From Pseudomonas fluorescens (GTDB lineage: Bacteria > Pseudomonadota > Gammaproteobacteria > Pseudomonadales > Pseudomonadaceae), in NCBI RefSeq assembly GCF_019212185.1, contig NZ_CP078138.1, positions 3,702,501 to 3,766,500 of the forward strand: DNA of 64,000 bases, read 5' to 3'. The notes beneath the pieces are model-generated. The model saw nothing but the letters and a program-made list of their open reading frames with translations. It did no database searches and was not told the DNA's origin. Position 1 is the first letter of the stretch, and each line of letters begins with the position of its first letter. Both the position numbers and the translations under genes were made by a program. Below, in pieces: positions 39,284 to 48,047 of this stretch.

Positions 39284-40135
39284 ATGCTCAAGCACTGGCC
39301 GCCGCTCAGCTCCCTGCGCGGCTTCGAAGCCGCTGCCCGCCTCGGCAGTTTCCACAAGGCCGCCGCCGAGCTGAGCCTGACCCAGTCGGCCATCAGTCAG
39401 CAGATTCGCAGCCTCGAGGCCTACCTCGAACAACCGCTGTTTATCCGCAGCGGACGCGCGGTGTACCTGACCGATGCCGGCCACGACCTGTTGAGCACCA
39501 CCCAGGCCCTGCTGCAGCAACTGGCGGTGGGCATCCGCCGCCTGGGCCAATACCAGAAACCCAACCAACTGGTGCTCAACACCACCCCGGCCTTCGCCCG
39601 CCACTGGCTGCTGCCGCGCCTCGGCGATTTCCGCCGTCAGCATCCGGAAGTCGATCTGTGGATTTTCAGCACCGATGAAGTGCCCGAGATGAGCAGCCAG
39701 ACCATCGACCTCGCCGTGCGCGATGACATCAGCTCCCAGGCCGAATGCAGCTTCAAAGTGCTGCACCACGACCGCCTTTACCCGGCCTGCCACCCCAGCG
39801 TGCTGGCCCAACCCCGTGAGCAGCGCACCACCCTGCACGGCGAGCGGGAGATGGATTGGAACCACTGGGCGGTGGAAGCCGGCGTCGACGTCGGCCAACA
39901 GGAACAGGGCCTCAACTTCTCCGACCCCGGCCTGCTGCTGGACGCCGCCTGCAGCGGTTTGGGCATCGCTCTGGTCAGCCAGTTATTGAGCCGCCAGGCG
40001 CGGGACAGCGGGCTGTTGCAGCCGCTGGTCGATCAAACCATCCGCGGCCCGAACTGGGCGCTGCTGACCCATCGCGACAGTGAGAGCAATCCGCTGGCGA
40101 GGAGTTTCAGTGAGTGGTTGGTGGAGAACCTGTAG
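39284..40135 (+). CDS. LysR-family regulator of the agmatine operon (GcvA-like)
   Basis: 283 residues. HTH at about 8-60 (LSSLRGFEAAARLGSFHKAAAELSLTQSAISQQIRSLEAYL), then a GcvA-type effector domain (RHWLLPRLGDFRRQHPEVDLWIF). AGAGGA lies 10 bases before ATG 39284. Divergent from aguA with a 134-base gap; likely activates the operon with agmatine or carbamoylputrescine. Confidence 0.92.
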   Translation: MLKHWPPLSSLRGFEAAARLGSFHKAAAELSLTQSAISQQIRSLEAYLEQPLFIRSGRAVYLTDAGHDLLSTTQALLQQLAVGIRRLGQYQKPNQLVLNTTPAFARHWLLPRLGDFRRQHPEVDLWIFSTDEVPEMSSQTIDLAVRDDISSQAECSFKVLHHDRLYPACHPSVLAQPREQRTTLHGEREMDWNHWAVEAGVDVGQQEQGLNFSDPGLLLDAACSGLGIALVSQLLSRQARDSGLLQPLVDQTIRGPNWALLTHRDSESNPLARSFSEWLVENL

Positions 40136-40227
40136 GAGCCAGCTTGCTGGCGAAGAACGTCAACGATGACGCGCGCTGGACGAATAACTCGCCCACGACC
40201 CACAGAGCGGATCACCCGCTCTGTGGG
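40129..40227. repeat. REP element followed by a 12-bp perfect hairpin
   Basis: A single REP copy (CCTGTAGGAGCCAGCTTGCTG) starts at 40129 right at the LysR stop. At 40199-40210 and 40216-40227 CCCACAGAGCGG and CCGCTCTGTGGG form a perfect 12-bp stem with loop ATCAC. No T-run follows on either strand, so it is not a textbook terminator. Confidence 0.65.
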
Positions 40228-40302
40228 CCGAGAAACCAACTATCGTCTTGATTGAGCGCAACGCACGTGCGCTCATCCCTGTCAGTCTGCGGATGACCGA
40301 CG

Positions 40303-41748
40303 ATGACCAAACACGCGAAAATCCCCCAGGACCTCGCCACTGCGCCAGCACCAGCGCGCCATGGCCTGTGGCACCGCTGGTTCAGCGGCCGGGCGCAGAA
40401 GCTCAGCCACTCGACCCAGTTCGTCATCGCGGCAACCGTGATCCTCGGCCTGACCATGTTCTTCGTCGGCAAGCTGGTCAGCGAACGCATCGAAAATGCC
40501 GCGGTGCAGAGCGCCGCCGAGGCCGGTGCGCAGTACATGGACACCTTCCTCGAACCCTACGTGCAGGACATGACCGATGACAACCTGCTGTCGCCGGAAA
40601 GCATCCAGGCCCTGGACCGCGTGACCCAGAGCCGGGCCATGAAACAGCACATTGCCTCGATCAAGATCTGGCGCGCCGACGGCACGGTGGTCTACAGCAC
40701 CAACAAAGCCATCACCAATCACAAATTCGCACCCGATGAAATTACCGAGGCGCTCAAGGGCAAAGTGGTCACCGACCTGGAAGGGCTGACCCAGGATGAG
40801 AACGAGTACGAGCGCAAACTGGAGATGCCGCTCTATGAGATCTACGCACCGCTGCGCGATTCCAACTCGATGAAAGTCATTGCCGTCGGCGAATTCTATG
40901 AAAAAGCCAGCAGCCTCAAGCGCGAGATCAATCGCGTGCGTCAACAAGTCTGGGCGGTGGTCGGCGCCGCAACCTTGGCGATGCTGACCCTGCTGTTTTT
41001 CATCGTCCGCCGCGGCGACAAGATCATCCAGCGCCAGCAAGTGGCCCTGCAGGCGCGATTGCAGGAGCAAACCCGCCTGCACGCCAGCAATGCCGAACTC
41101 CAGCATAAAGTGGCGACGGCGACCCAGGAGTTCTCCCGGGTCAACGAACTCACCTTGCGCCGCATCGGGGCCGACCTGCACGACGGCCCGGCGCAACTGC
41201 TGACCTTGATCCTGATCCGCCTCGATGATCTGGCGGAAAACTGCTCGGCGGTCGACCAGGAATCCATGGAAACCATTCGCGGCGCCGCCACCGACGCCCT
41301 GCGCGAGGTCCGTGACCTGTCACGCGGCCTGGCGCTCCCGGAAATCAACGACCTGAGCCTGGTGCAAGAGTTGCAACTGGTGGCGCAACGGCACGAGCAA
41401 CGCACCGGCACCGGCGTCAAACTGATCCTGGGGCCGCTGCCTAAAGTCGCTCCACTGCCGCTCAAGCTGTGCCTGTACCGTTTCGTCCAGGAAACCCTGA
41501 ACAACGCCTTTCGCCATGCCAATGGCGAAGGCCAGGTGATTCAGGCGCGTTACGTCAACGGCGTGCTGGACATCAGCGTGCACGACAGTGGTCCGGGCAT
41601 GATGGAGGACGCGATGCAGCCGAGGACGGCCGGCCGCACCCGCCTGGGTCTCGCCGGCTTGCGGTATCGAGTGGAGTCCCTGGGAGGCCTGTTCAACATC
41701 GATTCCGGTGCCTCGGGCACCTCGGTCAGTGCCCAGTTCAGGCTCTAG
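40303..41748 (+). CDS. NarL-type sensor histidine kinase
   Basis: 481 residues. Membrane helices at about 40-58 and 215-235 enclose a periplasmic sensing domain of about 155 residues with a PAS/CACHE look (IASIKIWRADGTVVYSTN). Then a coiled region, the HisKA_3 box RRIGADLHDGPAQLL with phospho-acceptor His293, and an HATPase_c domain (N box ETLNNAFRHA, G boxes DSGPGMM and TRLGLAGL). Partner is the convergent response regulator, whose stop overlaps this one by 4 bases. Signal unknown. Confidence 0.93.
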   Translation: MTKHAKIPQDLATAPAPARHGLWHRWFSGRAQKLSHSTQFVIAATVILGLTMFFVGKLVSERIENAAVQSAAEAGAQYMDTFLEPYVQDMTDDNLLSPESIQALDRVTQSRAMKQHIASIKIWRADGTVVYSTNKAITNHKFAPDEITEALKGKVVTDLEGLTQDENEYERKLEMPLYEIYAPLRDSNSMKVIAVGEFYEKASSLKREINRVRQQVWAVVGAATLAMLTLLFFIVRRGDKIIQRQQVALQARLQEQTRLHASNAELQHKVATATQEFSRVNELTLRRIGADLHDGPAQLLTLILIRLDDLAENCSAVDQESMETIRGAATDALREVRDLSRGLALPEINDLSLVQELQLVAQRHEQRTGTGVKLILGPLPKVAPLPLKLCLYRFVQETLNNAFRHANGEGQVIQARYVNGVLDISVHDSGPGMMEDAMQPRTAGRTRLGLAGLRYRVESLGGLFNIDSGASGTSVSAQFRL

Positions 41749-42422
41749 TTGCGGGTATCGGCACCCAGGTGCAGGCGTCCGATCGCTTCGTGTTCCCAGT
41801 AGCGGCGCAGGGCGGTAACGGCCTCTACGCGATTGCGCGCGTTGAGTTTCTGCATCACGCAGGACATGTGGTGCTTGACGGTTTTCTCACTGATCGCCAG
41901 GTTGTCCGCCACCTCTCGATTGGTCAGCCCCTTGGCTACTTCGCGGATGACCTCCTCTTCCCGTGGCGTCAGGTCGAACTTCTGCACGTCCGCTTCATGC
42001 TTCTTGATATGGCTCAGCAGCTTGTCGGCCAACTCGGGGGTGACGAAGGTCTCGCCCTTGGCCACCGAGCGGATCGCCTGCACCAGCTGCGGACCACTGA
42101 TGCCTTTCAGCACATAGCCACGCGCCCCGGCCTCCAGCGCCAGGAACGCATCGTTTTCCGACTCGGAAACCGTCAGCATCAGCACCTTGATATCCGTAAG
42201 CTCGGTCGCAATGAAGCGCACCGCGGCAAACACGTCGCCGGGCATATTGACATCCATCAGCATCACATCCGGACGCTCGCGCTGGGCAATATCCATCGCG
42301 TCCTGGGCACTGGCACCCTGCTCCACCACCTGCAGGTCCGCACGTTTTTTCAGGGTATTGGCCACGCCCTCACGCAACATCGGATGATCGTCGACGATAC
42401 CGATGCGAATGGATGGACTCAT
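41745..42422 (-). CDS. LuxR/NarL-type response regulator
   Basis: 225 residues from ATG 42422, GGGAG 6 bases upstream; a longer GTG form lacks a site. Receiver domain with acidic pair DD at 11-12, phospho-Asp57 in VMLMDVNMP and Lys in GYVLKG; C-terminal GerE HTH (about 155-215: LTPREEEVIREVAKGLTNREVADNLAISEKTVKHHM). Convergent with its likely cognate kinase. It may control the neighbouring M24 peptidase-like gene, but nothing in the sequence proves a target. Confidence 0.93.
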   Translation of the reverse strand: MSPSIRIGIVDDHPMLREGVANTLKKRADLQVVEQGASAQDAMDIAQRERPDVMLMDVNMPGDVFAAVRFIATELTDIKVLMLTVSESENDAFLALEAGARGYVLKGISGPQLVQAIRSVAKGETFVTPELADKLLSHIKKHEADVQKFDLTPREEEVIREVAKGLTNREVADNLAISEKTVKHHMSCVMQKLNARNRVEAVTALRRYWEHEAIGRLHLGADTRN

Positions 42423-42513
42423 GAGGCGCTCCCGATTGAACTCGAACACCCATTGATTAATAGCAGGGAACCCGCAATGACGCCGGGCACCCGTCGGATC
42501 CCGCGCCCGGGTT

Positions 42514-43179
42514 TCAGATCAACAAGTCTTCGTAGAAGGCGCCGTAGGGCAACTGCGGATGGGCGATCTGGATTTCCAGAATCCACAGCCCGGTGTTCGG
42601 GTATTGGCCGAAATCACCCAGGTCACCGCCGCGATAAATGGCATGGGGGAAATCACTGACGCGATGGCCCTTGATGTCCAGATTGAGGCTCCAGCCCATG
42701 GCCTCGGCCTGCTCGTGGGCATAGCGATACAGCGCCACGCCATCGACCTGCGCCTCCCGCCATTGCCGCTCGACCCGCCGGAACAGCTCACGGGCGGCTT
42801 CGGCACAGGCGATCATGTGTGGATCATTGCCGGTGGTGAACGTCTGCCCAGCATCGCCTTCATGGCCCTGCCAAACCACGCCCATGTCGATAAAAAAGAT
42901 GTCGTCCGTGCCCAGCACCGGATCGCCCTCCGAGCGCTGCTTGAAGGTCTTCAGGGTGTTGGCGCCAAAGCGGATCAGCAGCGGATGCCAGATCCGGTCC
43001 ATGCCCAGCTCGCCAAGGATCTGCTTGCCCAGCGCCACCGCCTCCGACTCGTGCATGCCCGGGACAATCCCGCAGGCAATCTGCTCGATGGCTTTCCAGG
43101 TCATCTGCTGCGCATGGCGCATCGACTCCAGCACGTAGCGCTCACCGACGGCTTCTTTGTTGCTCAGGGCTGCTGTCAC
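42514..43179 (-). CDS. M24-family metallopeptidase-like protein (Xaa-Pro peptidase fold)
   Basis: 221 residues from GTG 43179 (AAAGGA upstream). Pita-bread fold with the expected metal ligands: Asp in FFIDMGVVW, Asp in GDAGQTF, His in FPHAIYRG, Glu in WILEIQIAH and a late Glu in AFYEDLL. It lacks the N-terminal domain of aminopeptidase P, like methionine-aminopeptidase-sized members. Peptidase or creatinase-like hydrolase; the substrate cannot be told. Confidence 0.85.
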   Translation of the reverse strand: MTAALSNKEAVGERYVLESMRHAQQMTWKAIEQIACGIVPGMHESEAVALGKQILGELGMDRIWHPLLIRFGANTLKTFKQRSEGDPVLGTDDIFFIDMGVVWQGHEGDAGQTFTTGNDPHMIACAEAARELFRRVERQWREAQVDGVALYRYAHEQAEAMGWSLNLDIKGHRVSDFPHAIYRGGDLGDFGQYPNTGLWILEIQIAHPQLPYGAFYEDLLI

Positions 43180-43485
43180 GGGTCATTCCTTTGAGTAGGG
43201 AGTTTCGCTGTATAGTTTTGTATATTGCGATAGGTGTAGGGAAAAGTCTAGTCGTGCTCAAAATCCTGTAGGAGCAGTCGGTCGACGCTAATTTTTTGTG
43301 AGCAGCCAAGATGGCTGGGTCTATGACACCAACCTCAAAGACACCAATCTCAAGAGTTGCAGGCCACGAGATCTTCGAGCACCGAACTGAGTGAATTTAC
43401 AACGTGATTGGATATCCATCAGTCAGCGCCTTCGTAAACAACGGCCAAACTCGCCCACCCCACACCATAAATAGTTGCAAATCGA
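43180..43485. other. Intergenic region with decayed fragments
   Basis: No intact gene. Features: a partial REP (CCTGTAGGAGCAGTCGG at about 43265), a hairpin CAGCCA-AGA-TGGCTG near 43303-43317, and a 15-base imperfect tandem repeat (ACACCAACCTCAAAG / ACACCAATCTCAAGA) at 43326-43355. The latter falls in a short open frame reading DTNLKDTNLK that may be a fragment of a lost gene. Composition becomes AT-rich towards the next gene. Confidence 0.4.
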
Positions 43486-44502
43486 TCAATTCACCGGCAC
43501 GGAGCTATTAACTACACAACGTACAGTTTTATCCCCTAAAACCACAAAATCATCTTCATTTATATAGCCATGCGGCTCCGCCGAAGTTCTGTAAACATTC
43601 ACTCCACCGCCCCACGCAGGATCAGCAAACGCCTGGCCACGAACGACCTTAGTGCCGCGACCAAAGTAGTCCTTGGTAACAGCCACACTCGGCCCTTGCG
43701 GATTATTTACAGGAGAATAATTATAGTAGTCCTCATCATACCAATCACTAACCCACTCCAAACCATTATCTGACATTGAGTACAAACCCAAAGAATTAGG
43801 CTGAAAGTAATCTACTGGCAATGGAGTAAGTCCTTCAGTCGCCCAATTCATTTCATCCGCAAATGCGCGACGATTCCATGTCGAAGATATATTTAGCCCT
43901 CTCAGGCCGTATTCCCCCTGAACTCGCTCATGGGCGACCCTATAAGTCCCATCATCGGTAGACACCATCAAAAATCGACCACGACTTCGCGCCGCATATT
44001 CCCATTGAGCCTCCGTCGGCAGAGCGAACGGGAGGCCACTCACTACCGCTAGCCACCCACAATACCTTTCCGCCTCAAACCAATCCATATGCGCTGGCGT
44101 TCTCGGCGCACTATTCATATCACTCCAATCTTTTTGATTACCTGCATCAACAACCCTTAACTTCAAACCATTGAACTTCAGATAAAACTGATAAGCCTGA
44201 TTGGTGACTTTTATTTTTTGAATAGAATAATTATCCAATCTCACCTTGTGCAGGGGCTTACTGTCCTTGTCAGCGTCATAAGGTAAATTCTCAGGACCAT
44301 AGTCTGCGCCAAAATCCCCCATTAGAAAATCACCTCCCTCGACAAAAACCAGATCAATCTTCAAGTCATCAATATATTGCATCAGCGCTTGATTACTCTC
44401 GTTTCGGGCTAGACTGCCCTTCGTCTCCGACGCGCCCTCACACCCTACCAACAATAAAAAACAAACAATACTGGCGATTACTCGAGTCAAACTAATACCC
44501 AT
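43486..44502 (-). CDS. SUMF1/FGE-fold lipoprotein, possible effector immunity or accessory protein
   Basis: 338 residues from ATG 44502. Lipobox LLLVGC with acylated Cys21, so it is a lipoprotein. The rest is a formylglycine-generating-enzyme-type domain: VFVEGGDFLMGDFG, KVTNQAYQFYL, PTEAQWEYAARSRG, GLEWVSDWYDEDYY and VVRGQAF. The catalytic Cys pair of true FGEs near the C-terminus is not evident (only single Cys VRCVV). It starts 9 bases after a broken toxin gene, in the position an immunity gene would take. Low GC (many A/T third positions) unlike the window average, suggesting transfer. Function inferred from position only. Confidence 0.75.
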   Translation of the reverse strand: MGISLTRVIASIVCFLLLVGCEGASETKGSLARNESNQALMQYIDDLKIDLVFVEGGDFLMGDFGADYGPENLPYDADKDSKPLHKVRLDNYSIQKIKVTNQAYQFYLKFNGLKLRVVDAGNQKDWSDMNSAPRTPAHMDWFEAERYCGWLAVVSGLPFALPTEAQWEYAARSRGRFLMVSTDDGTYRVAHERVQGEYGLRGLNISSTWNRRAFADEMNWATEGLTPLPVDYFQPNSLGLYSMSDNGLEWVSDWYDEDYYNYSPVNNPQGPSVAVTKDYFGRGTKVVRGQAFADPAWGGGVNVYRTSAEPHGYINEDDFVVLGDKTVRCVVNSSVPVN

Positions 44503-44511
44503 TAAACACCT

Positions 44512-46802
44512 TTAAACATAATCAACTAATTGATCCTTACAGGGCCCAAAGCTGCAACGATCCGGATAATAAAAATTAGATGCAGAGTTTAGCTGGTAAT
44601 AGGCTGTATCATTCATGGCAAGCGCATAACCCCAAGCTATTTCGCTTTTTAAACCTTGGTAAATCGCGACAAGCTCAGCCTTAGCTTTGTACATATCATC
44701 ATCGCGACTGATCCCCTCTTGAAGAAACCTCTCCAAATGCCTCTCACTCTCCACAACCGCTACACGCTCACCATCTTTACCGGCCAGAACCCTTCCATCC
44801 CGAGTCATTCTACACATGACTTTGCGCCACTCTGAGACCGTCTGAATACTCTTAAGCACCCAAATTACGGATTCTTTCCGCTCACTGTAAATGTCAAGAA
44901 CAAAGCCATCTCCATGACTCTCATAATCCAGATGATCCCAGACACCGTGACGAGTTAGTAGGTAAAGCAACATCCCTTTAGACTCCGGGGTATACCTCAG
45001 CAATCTTTCAGGACCAGAATTTACATGCCTGGCGAGGTGATTCCTTCGCTTAGACGCTTCCATCCCCTTAGTGCTTTCACCTAAAATATCCTCCATAAAA
45101 CTTTTATACTCAGTGGCAATCGACGTAAAACCACTCTTTTTTCGACCATACAACTCATATAAGTCCTCACTCATACTCGCCATCTGCATTACACAATACT
45201 GGCTATAAGCTTTAAAAGCTTCTACATCCACCAAATCAAAAAACCCAAAATCCAACCGATACAACTGATAAATCAACCAGGCCCCAAACTCCGCAATCGT
45301 ATTAGTCCCCACCTCACAAATAACCCCGCCCTTCGCCCCGACGCCCCAGCACAAACTGGCGGCGACGTGGAAGCAGAACTTGCCGTTGATAAAGGTGCAA
45401 TAGAACTTGCCGCCGGCACCCGCGCCCGCCAGGCCGGCGATGCTGCTGCCGATGGTGCAGAAGTCGGTGTATATTTGCCGGTCGATTGCAACAGGCCGGC
45501 GACGTTGGGATTGAGGTCGCGTGGTGGGGTGGGTTTCAGCCATTGCAAGCTGCCCTTGAGGCTGCCTTCGACACGGGCGCCGGCGAAGGCTTGGGCGGTG
45601 ACGCTGAGGCCTTCGTCTTCGGCGGCCATTTGTTGATGGAACACACCGCGCCCCTGGTTTTTCGTTCATGAAAACGCGGTAGGCGTCCGCCGGGTTGGCC
45701 CATCAGCACTTGCTGGTCGCCGCTGCGGGCGATCTGTAGCTGGCCTTCAATCTGCACCGAGGCGCCGACGAAGCCGGTCAATTCGGGGGTCAGGCACAGG
45801 CGCAGCAGGCCCATGTTGAAGTCATTGCCGCGGTCGTCGGTGTAGCGCAAGGCCCAACCCAGGCGGTCGGGGACGTAGGCGGTGTAACTGACCTTACCCG
45901 AGGCCACTGTCAGCGCTGCATTGGCTTCGCCCTTGAATGCGCCGGTGCCCTTGGCAACGTCAAACTCGCCACTGGCACCGACATTGGAGGCAAAAACGCA
46001 TGAACTGCGCGCCACGGCTCAGGTCGAGACTGTCGGTCAGCTCCTTGGTGCCGATGAACTGGCTGTGGTTCCAGCTCTCGGCCCAATCGAACAGCACGAA
46101 ATCGCTTTTCAGTTTATCCAGATCGAAATCCGAGCCGGCCCACTTGAGTACGTCGCGCAATTCCAGTTTGATCTTCGGCCACTCCAGGGCCGTCAACTGT
46201 TCAGCCAGTGTGCTGCTCGATATAACGGTTTTTCCGTTTTTATCCTTGCTGTAGATGCTGGCTTGCGCCGAGCGTTTGTCCTTGCCTTTCAGGGAAACGT
46301 TATGCAGTTTCCGGCCGGCCTGGGTCTGGCTGAAGTAGCCTTTCTTGACGTAGGCATAGGGTTTCGATTTGCCGTTGCGGCCACCCTTTCCCTGTACGAC
46401 CGGGATCAGTTCGATCACCTCGTCGTAACTCATCGAGTCCAGGGAAAAATCGCCGAGTTCTTTCTTGATCGCGGCGCGGCTTTTTTCCAGCGCTTGCTCA
46501 GCTTCGGTGAGCGCCATCTGGCGCTTTTCTGTTTCACCGGGAGGCAGTGCCACCTTCGACGAAGCGCTGGCATAACGCTCCAGCGCGGTGGAATAGTTGG
46601 CGTTGGCACGATGAAAGGCGTCCATGCGCGCATTCATTTCCTGCCAATGAAGTTCAAACTTGCCGGCGTGGTCGTCATCAATGAAGATCAACTCTTCCGT
46701 GTCCGGGCGGAAGTAGCACTGCGCGGATTGATGACAGACAACGGCGACAGGATCTTTCCTGCTGCAGCGCAGTGTAGCGACGGGCAATTCAGGCTGGCTC
46801 AT
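44512..46802 (-). pseudogene. Large toxin/type VI effector-like gene broken by frameshifts
   Basis: A protein of about 760 residues is spread over three frames. Segments: 46802 to about 46000 (MSQPELPVATLRCSRKDPV, coiled-coil EAEQALEKSRAAIKKEL); about 46000 to 45705 (SGEFDVAKGTGAFKG, YVPDRLGWALRYTDDRG, TPELTGFVGASVQIEGQ); about 45700 to 45475; then to 44512 (IGSSIAGLAGAGAGGKFYC, GAKGGVICEVGTNTIAEFG, then a hydrophobic and acidic C-terminus). Continuity is restored by removing one T near 46003, one G near 45705, one G near 45648 and a TA near 45473. Layout recalls VasX/BTH_I2691-type T6SS pore-forming effectors; this is a recollection, not a search. Confidence 0.7.
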
Positions 46803-47175
46803 GAGTCAGGCTCCTCGACTACTCGGAAGACCGCTGTTTGCGTTGCGGATCGAGGCCGTGATAGCGCTGGGTGTGACTGAATAATCTGGCGGTACTGTGA
46901 GCAAGATGCATCCCTCCTGGACTTTTCAAGGTACTCGGGGAGGACTTATCCCACCCAAGATCGAGCGCCAGGAGGCTTTCATGAAGGCGATACGGAAGGA
47001 AATAAGAAGAATCAACGCGCAAAGTAGGAGGTTTCTTAAAATTGGTTCGCGGCAGCTAAAGAACGAGTAGCGCTTGCGGAAGAAATCAAGTCGACAACCG
47101 TCAGTCGGTCTCAACCCCGCTCCTTGCTCACACAGTCGATAATTCGCTCCACCCCACCGCCATAGGCCTACCGGG
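46803..47175. other. Intergenic region with possible gene-end remnant
   Basis: On the minus strand an open frame ends at 46819 (tail FSHTQRYHGLDPQRKQ), 16 bases before the toxin start; it could be the C-terminus of a lost partner gene such as a VgrG or adaptor. On the plus strand a 29-codon frame at 46981-47070 has a strong ribosome site. Otherwise nothing. Confidence 0.35.
46981..47070 (+). CDS. Candidate small basic peptide, 29 residues
   Basis: ATG 46981 follows AGGAGG at 46970-46975 with 5 bases between, a near-ideal initiation site. The peptide starts MKAIRKEIRRINAQ and is strongly basic and helical, ending in RQLKNE and TAG. Codon use is atypical (ATA, AGA, AGG), so it may be foreign, decayed or spurious. 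No known family. Confidence 0.3.
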   Translation: MKAIRKEIRRINAQSRRFLKIGSRQLKNE

Positions 47176-47451
47176 ATGAACAAGCGCGCCCCCTCGTCAT
47201 GGCTCATCCTGCTGGCCCTCAGCCTGGCGTTCAGCGCCGGCTGTTCCAGCAAAAAACCGTCAACCCAATACGCCTCCGCGTCCAACTGCTATACCAAGGC
47301 CGTGCCCACGGTCGGCGAAGGTGGGCTGGCCTGGGGGTCGAGTCTGGGGGTGGCGCGCAGCAAGTCGATGAACAACTGCATCCGTTATGCCGGGCGCTCC
47401 GGGGGCACGCCGAACACTTGCAAGGTAGTGTTGGCGCAGTGCAAGCGCTAG
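47176..47451 (+). CDS. Small lipoprotein, unknown function
   Basis: 91 residues. Signal peptide II with lipobox FSAGC (Cys23). Mature part contains three further Cys (SNCYTK, NNCIRY, NTCKVV/AQCKR) that could form disulfides, and a Gly-rich GEGGLAWGSSLG. Common in Pseudomonas as a DUF-type outer-membrane lipoprotein, function not known to me. Convergent with mdeR, 1 base apart. Confidence 0.75.
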   Translation: MNKRAPSSWLILLALSLAFSAGCSSKKPSTQYASASNCYTKAVPTVGEGGLAWGSSLGVARSKSMNNCIRYAGRSGGTPNTCKVVLAQCKR

Positions 47452-47452
47452 C

Positions 47453-47923
47453 TCAGCCGAGTACCGGAATCACCCGCGACGGCTTGACCGACTTGAAGGA
47501 AAAGCTCGAGTAGATTTCCTTCACCGCCGGCAGGGTTTGCAGGACTTCGCGGGCGAATTCGCCGAAGGATTCCAGGTCCTTGGCCACCACTTCGAGCAAA
47601 AAGTCGTAGCGTCCGGAGACGTTGTGGCAGGCGACGATCTCGGGGATTTCCAGCAGCCGCTGTTCGAAAGTGCGGGCCATTTCCTGGTTGTGGGATTCCA
47701 TCATCACGCTGACAAAAGCCGTGACGCCGTAGCCCAGGGCCTTGGGCGAGAGGATTGCCTGATAACCGGTGATCACCCCGCTTTCCTCGAGGATTTTCAC
47801 CCGCCGCCAGCACGGCGACGTGGTCAGTGCGACCTGGTCGGCCAGTTCGGCGACAGTCAGGCGGGCGTTGCCTTGCAGGGCGTTGAGCAGGGCTTTGTCG
47901 GTACGGTCCAAAGCATTGGGCAT
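47453..47923 (-). CDS. mdeR: Lrp/AsnC-family regulator of the methionine gamma-lyase operon
   Basis: 156 residues from ATG 47923 (GAGG 6 bases upstream; an in-frame ATG at 47959 has no site). Lrp HTH (LDRTDKALLNALQGNARLTVAELADQVALTTSPCWRRVKILEESGVI) plus RAM effector domain (about 70-150, with SGRYDFLLEVV). Divergent from mdeA, as in P. putida where MdeR activates mdeAB in the presence of methionine. The intergenic palindrome is a candidate site. Confidence 0.92.
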   Translation of the reverse strand: MPNALDRTDKALLNALQGNARLTVAELADQVALTTSPCWRRVKILEESGVITGYQAILSPKALGYGVTAFVSVMMESHNQEMARTFEQRLLEIPEIVACHNVSGRYDFLLEVVAKDLESFGEFAREVLQTLPAVKEIYSSFSFKSVKPSRVIPVLG

Positions 47924-47958
47924 GTTTTGCCTCGAATTCTTGTTGTTCTGTAGATTCA

Positions 47959-47990
47959 TGCCAAATAGGCGTTTATTTCGCAGGATATTT
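47959..47990. promoter_or_regulatory. Candidate Lrp-type operator between mdeR and mdeA
   Basis: Perfect 7-bp arms CCAAATA (47959-47965) and TATTTGG (47984-47990) around an AT-rich 18-base centre. Lrp-family sites are long, AT-rich inverted repeats, and this is the only one in the 124-base divergent gap. Confidence 0.45.
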
Positions 47991-48047
47991 GGAATTTATC
48001 GCGTTGAATTTGAGCATAGCATTGTAGGAAATCAGGGAGCGTTCAGC

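Noticed and set aside
46926..47285. Minus-strand open frame opposite the small lipoprotein
   Set aside because: No domain, poor start, and the plus-strand protein has a clean lipobox.
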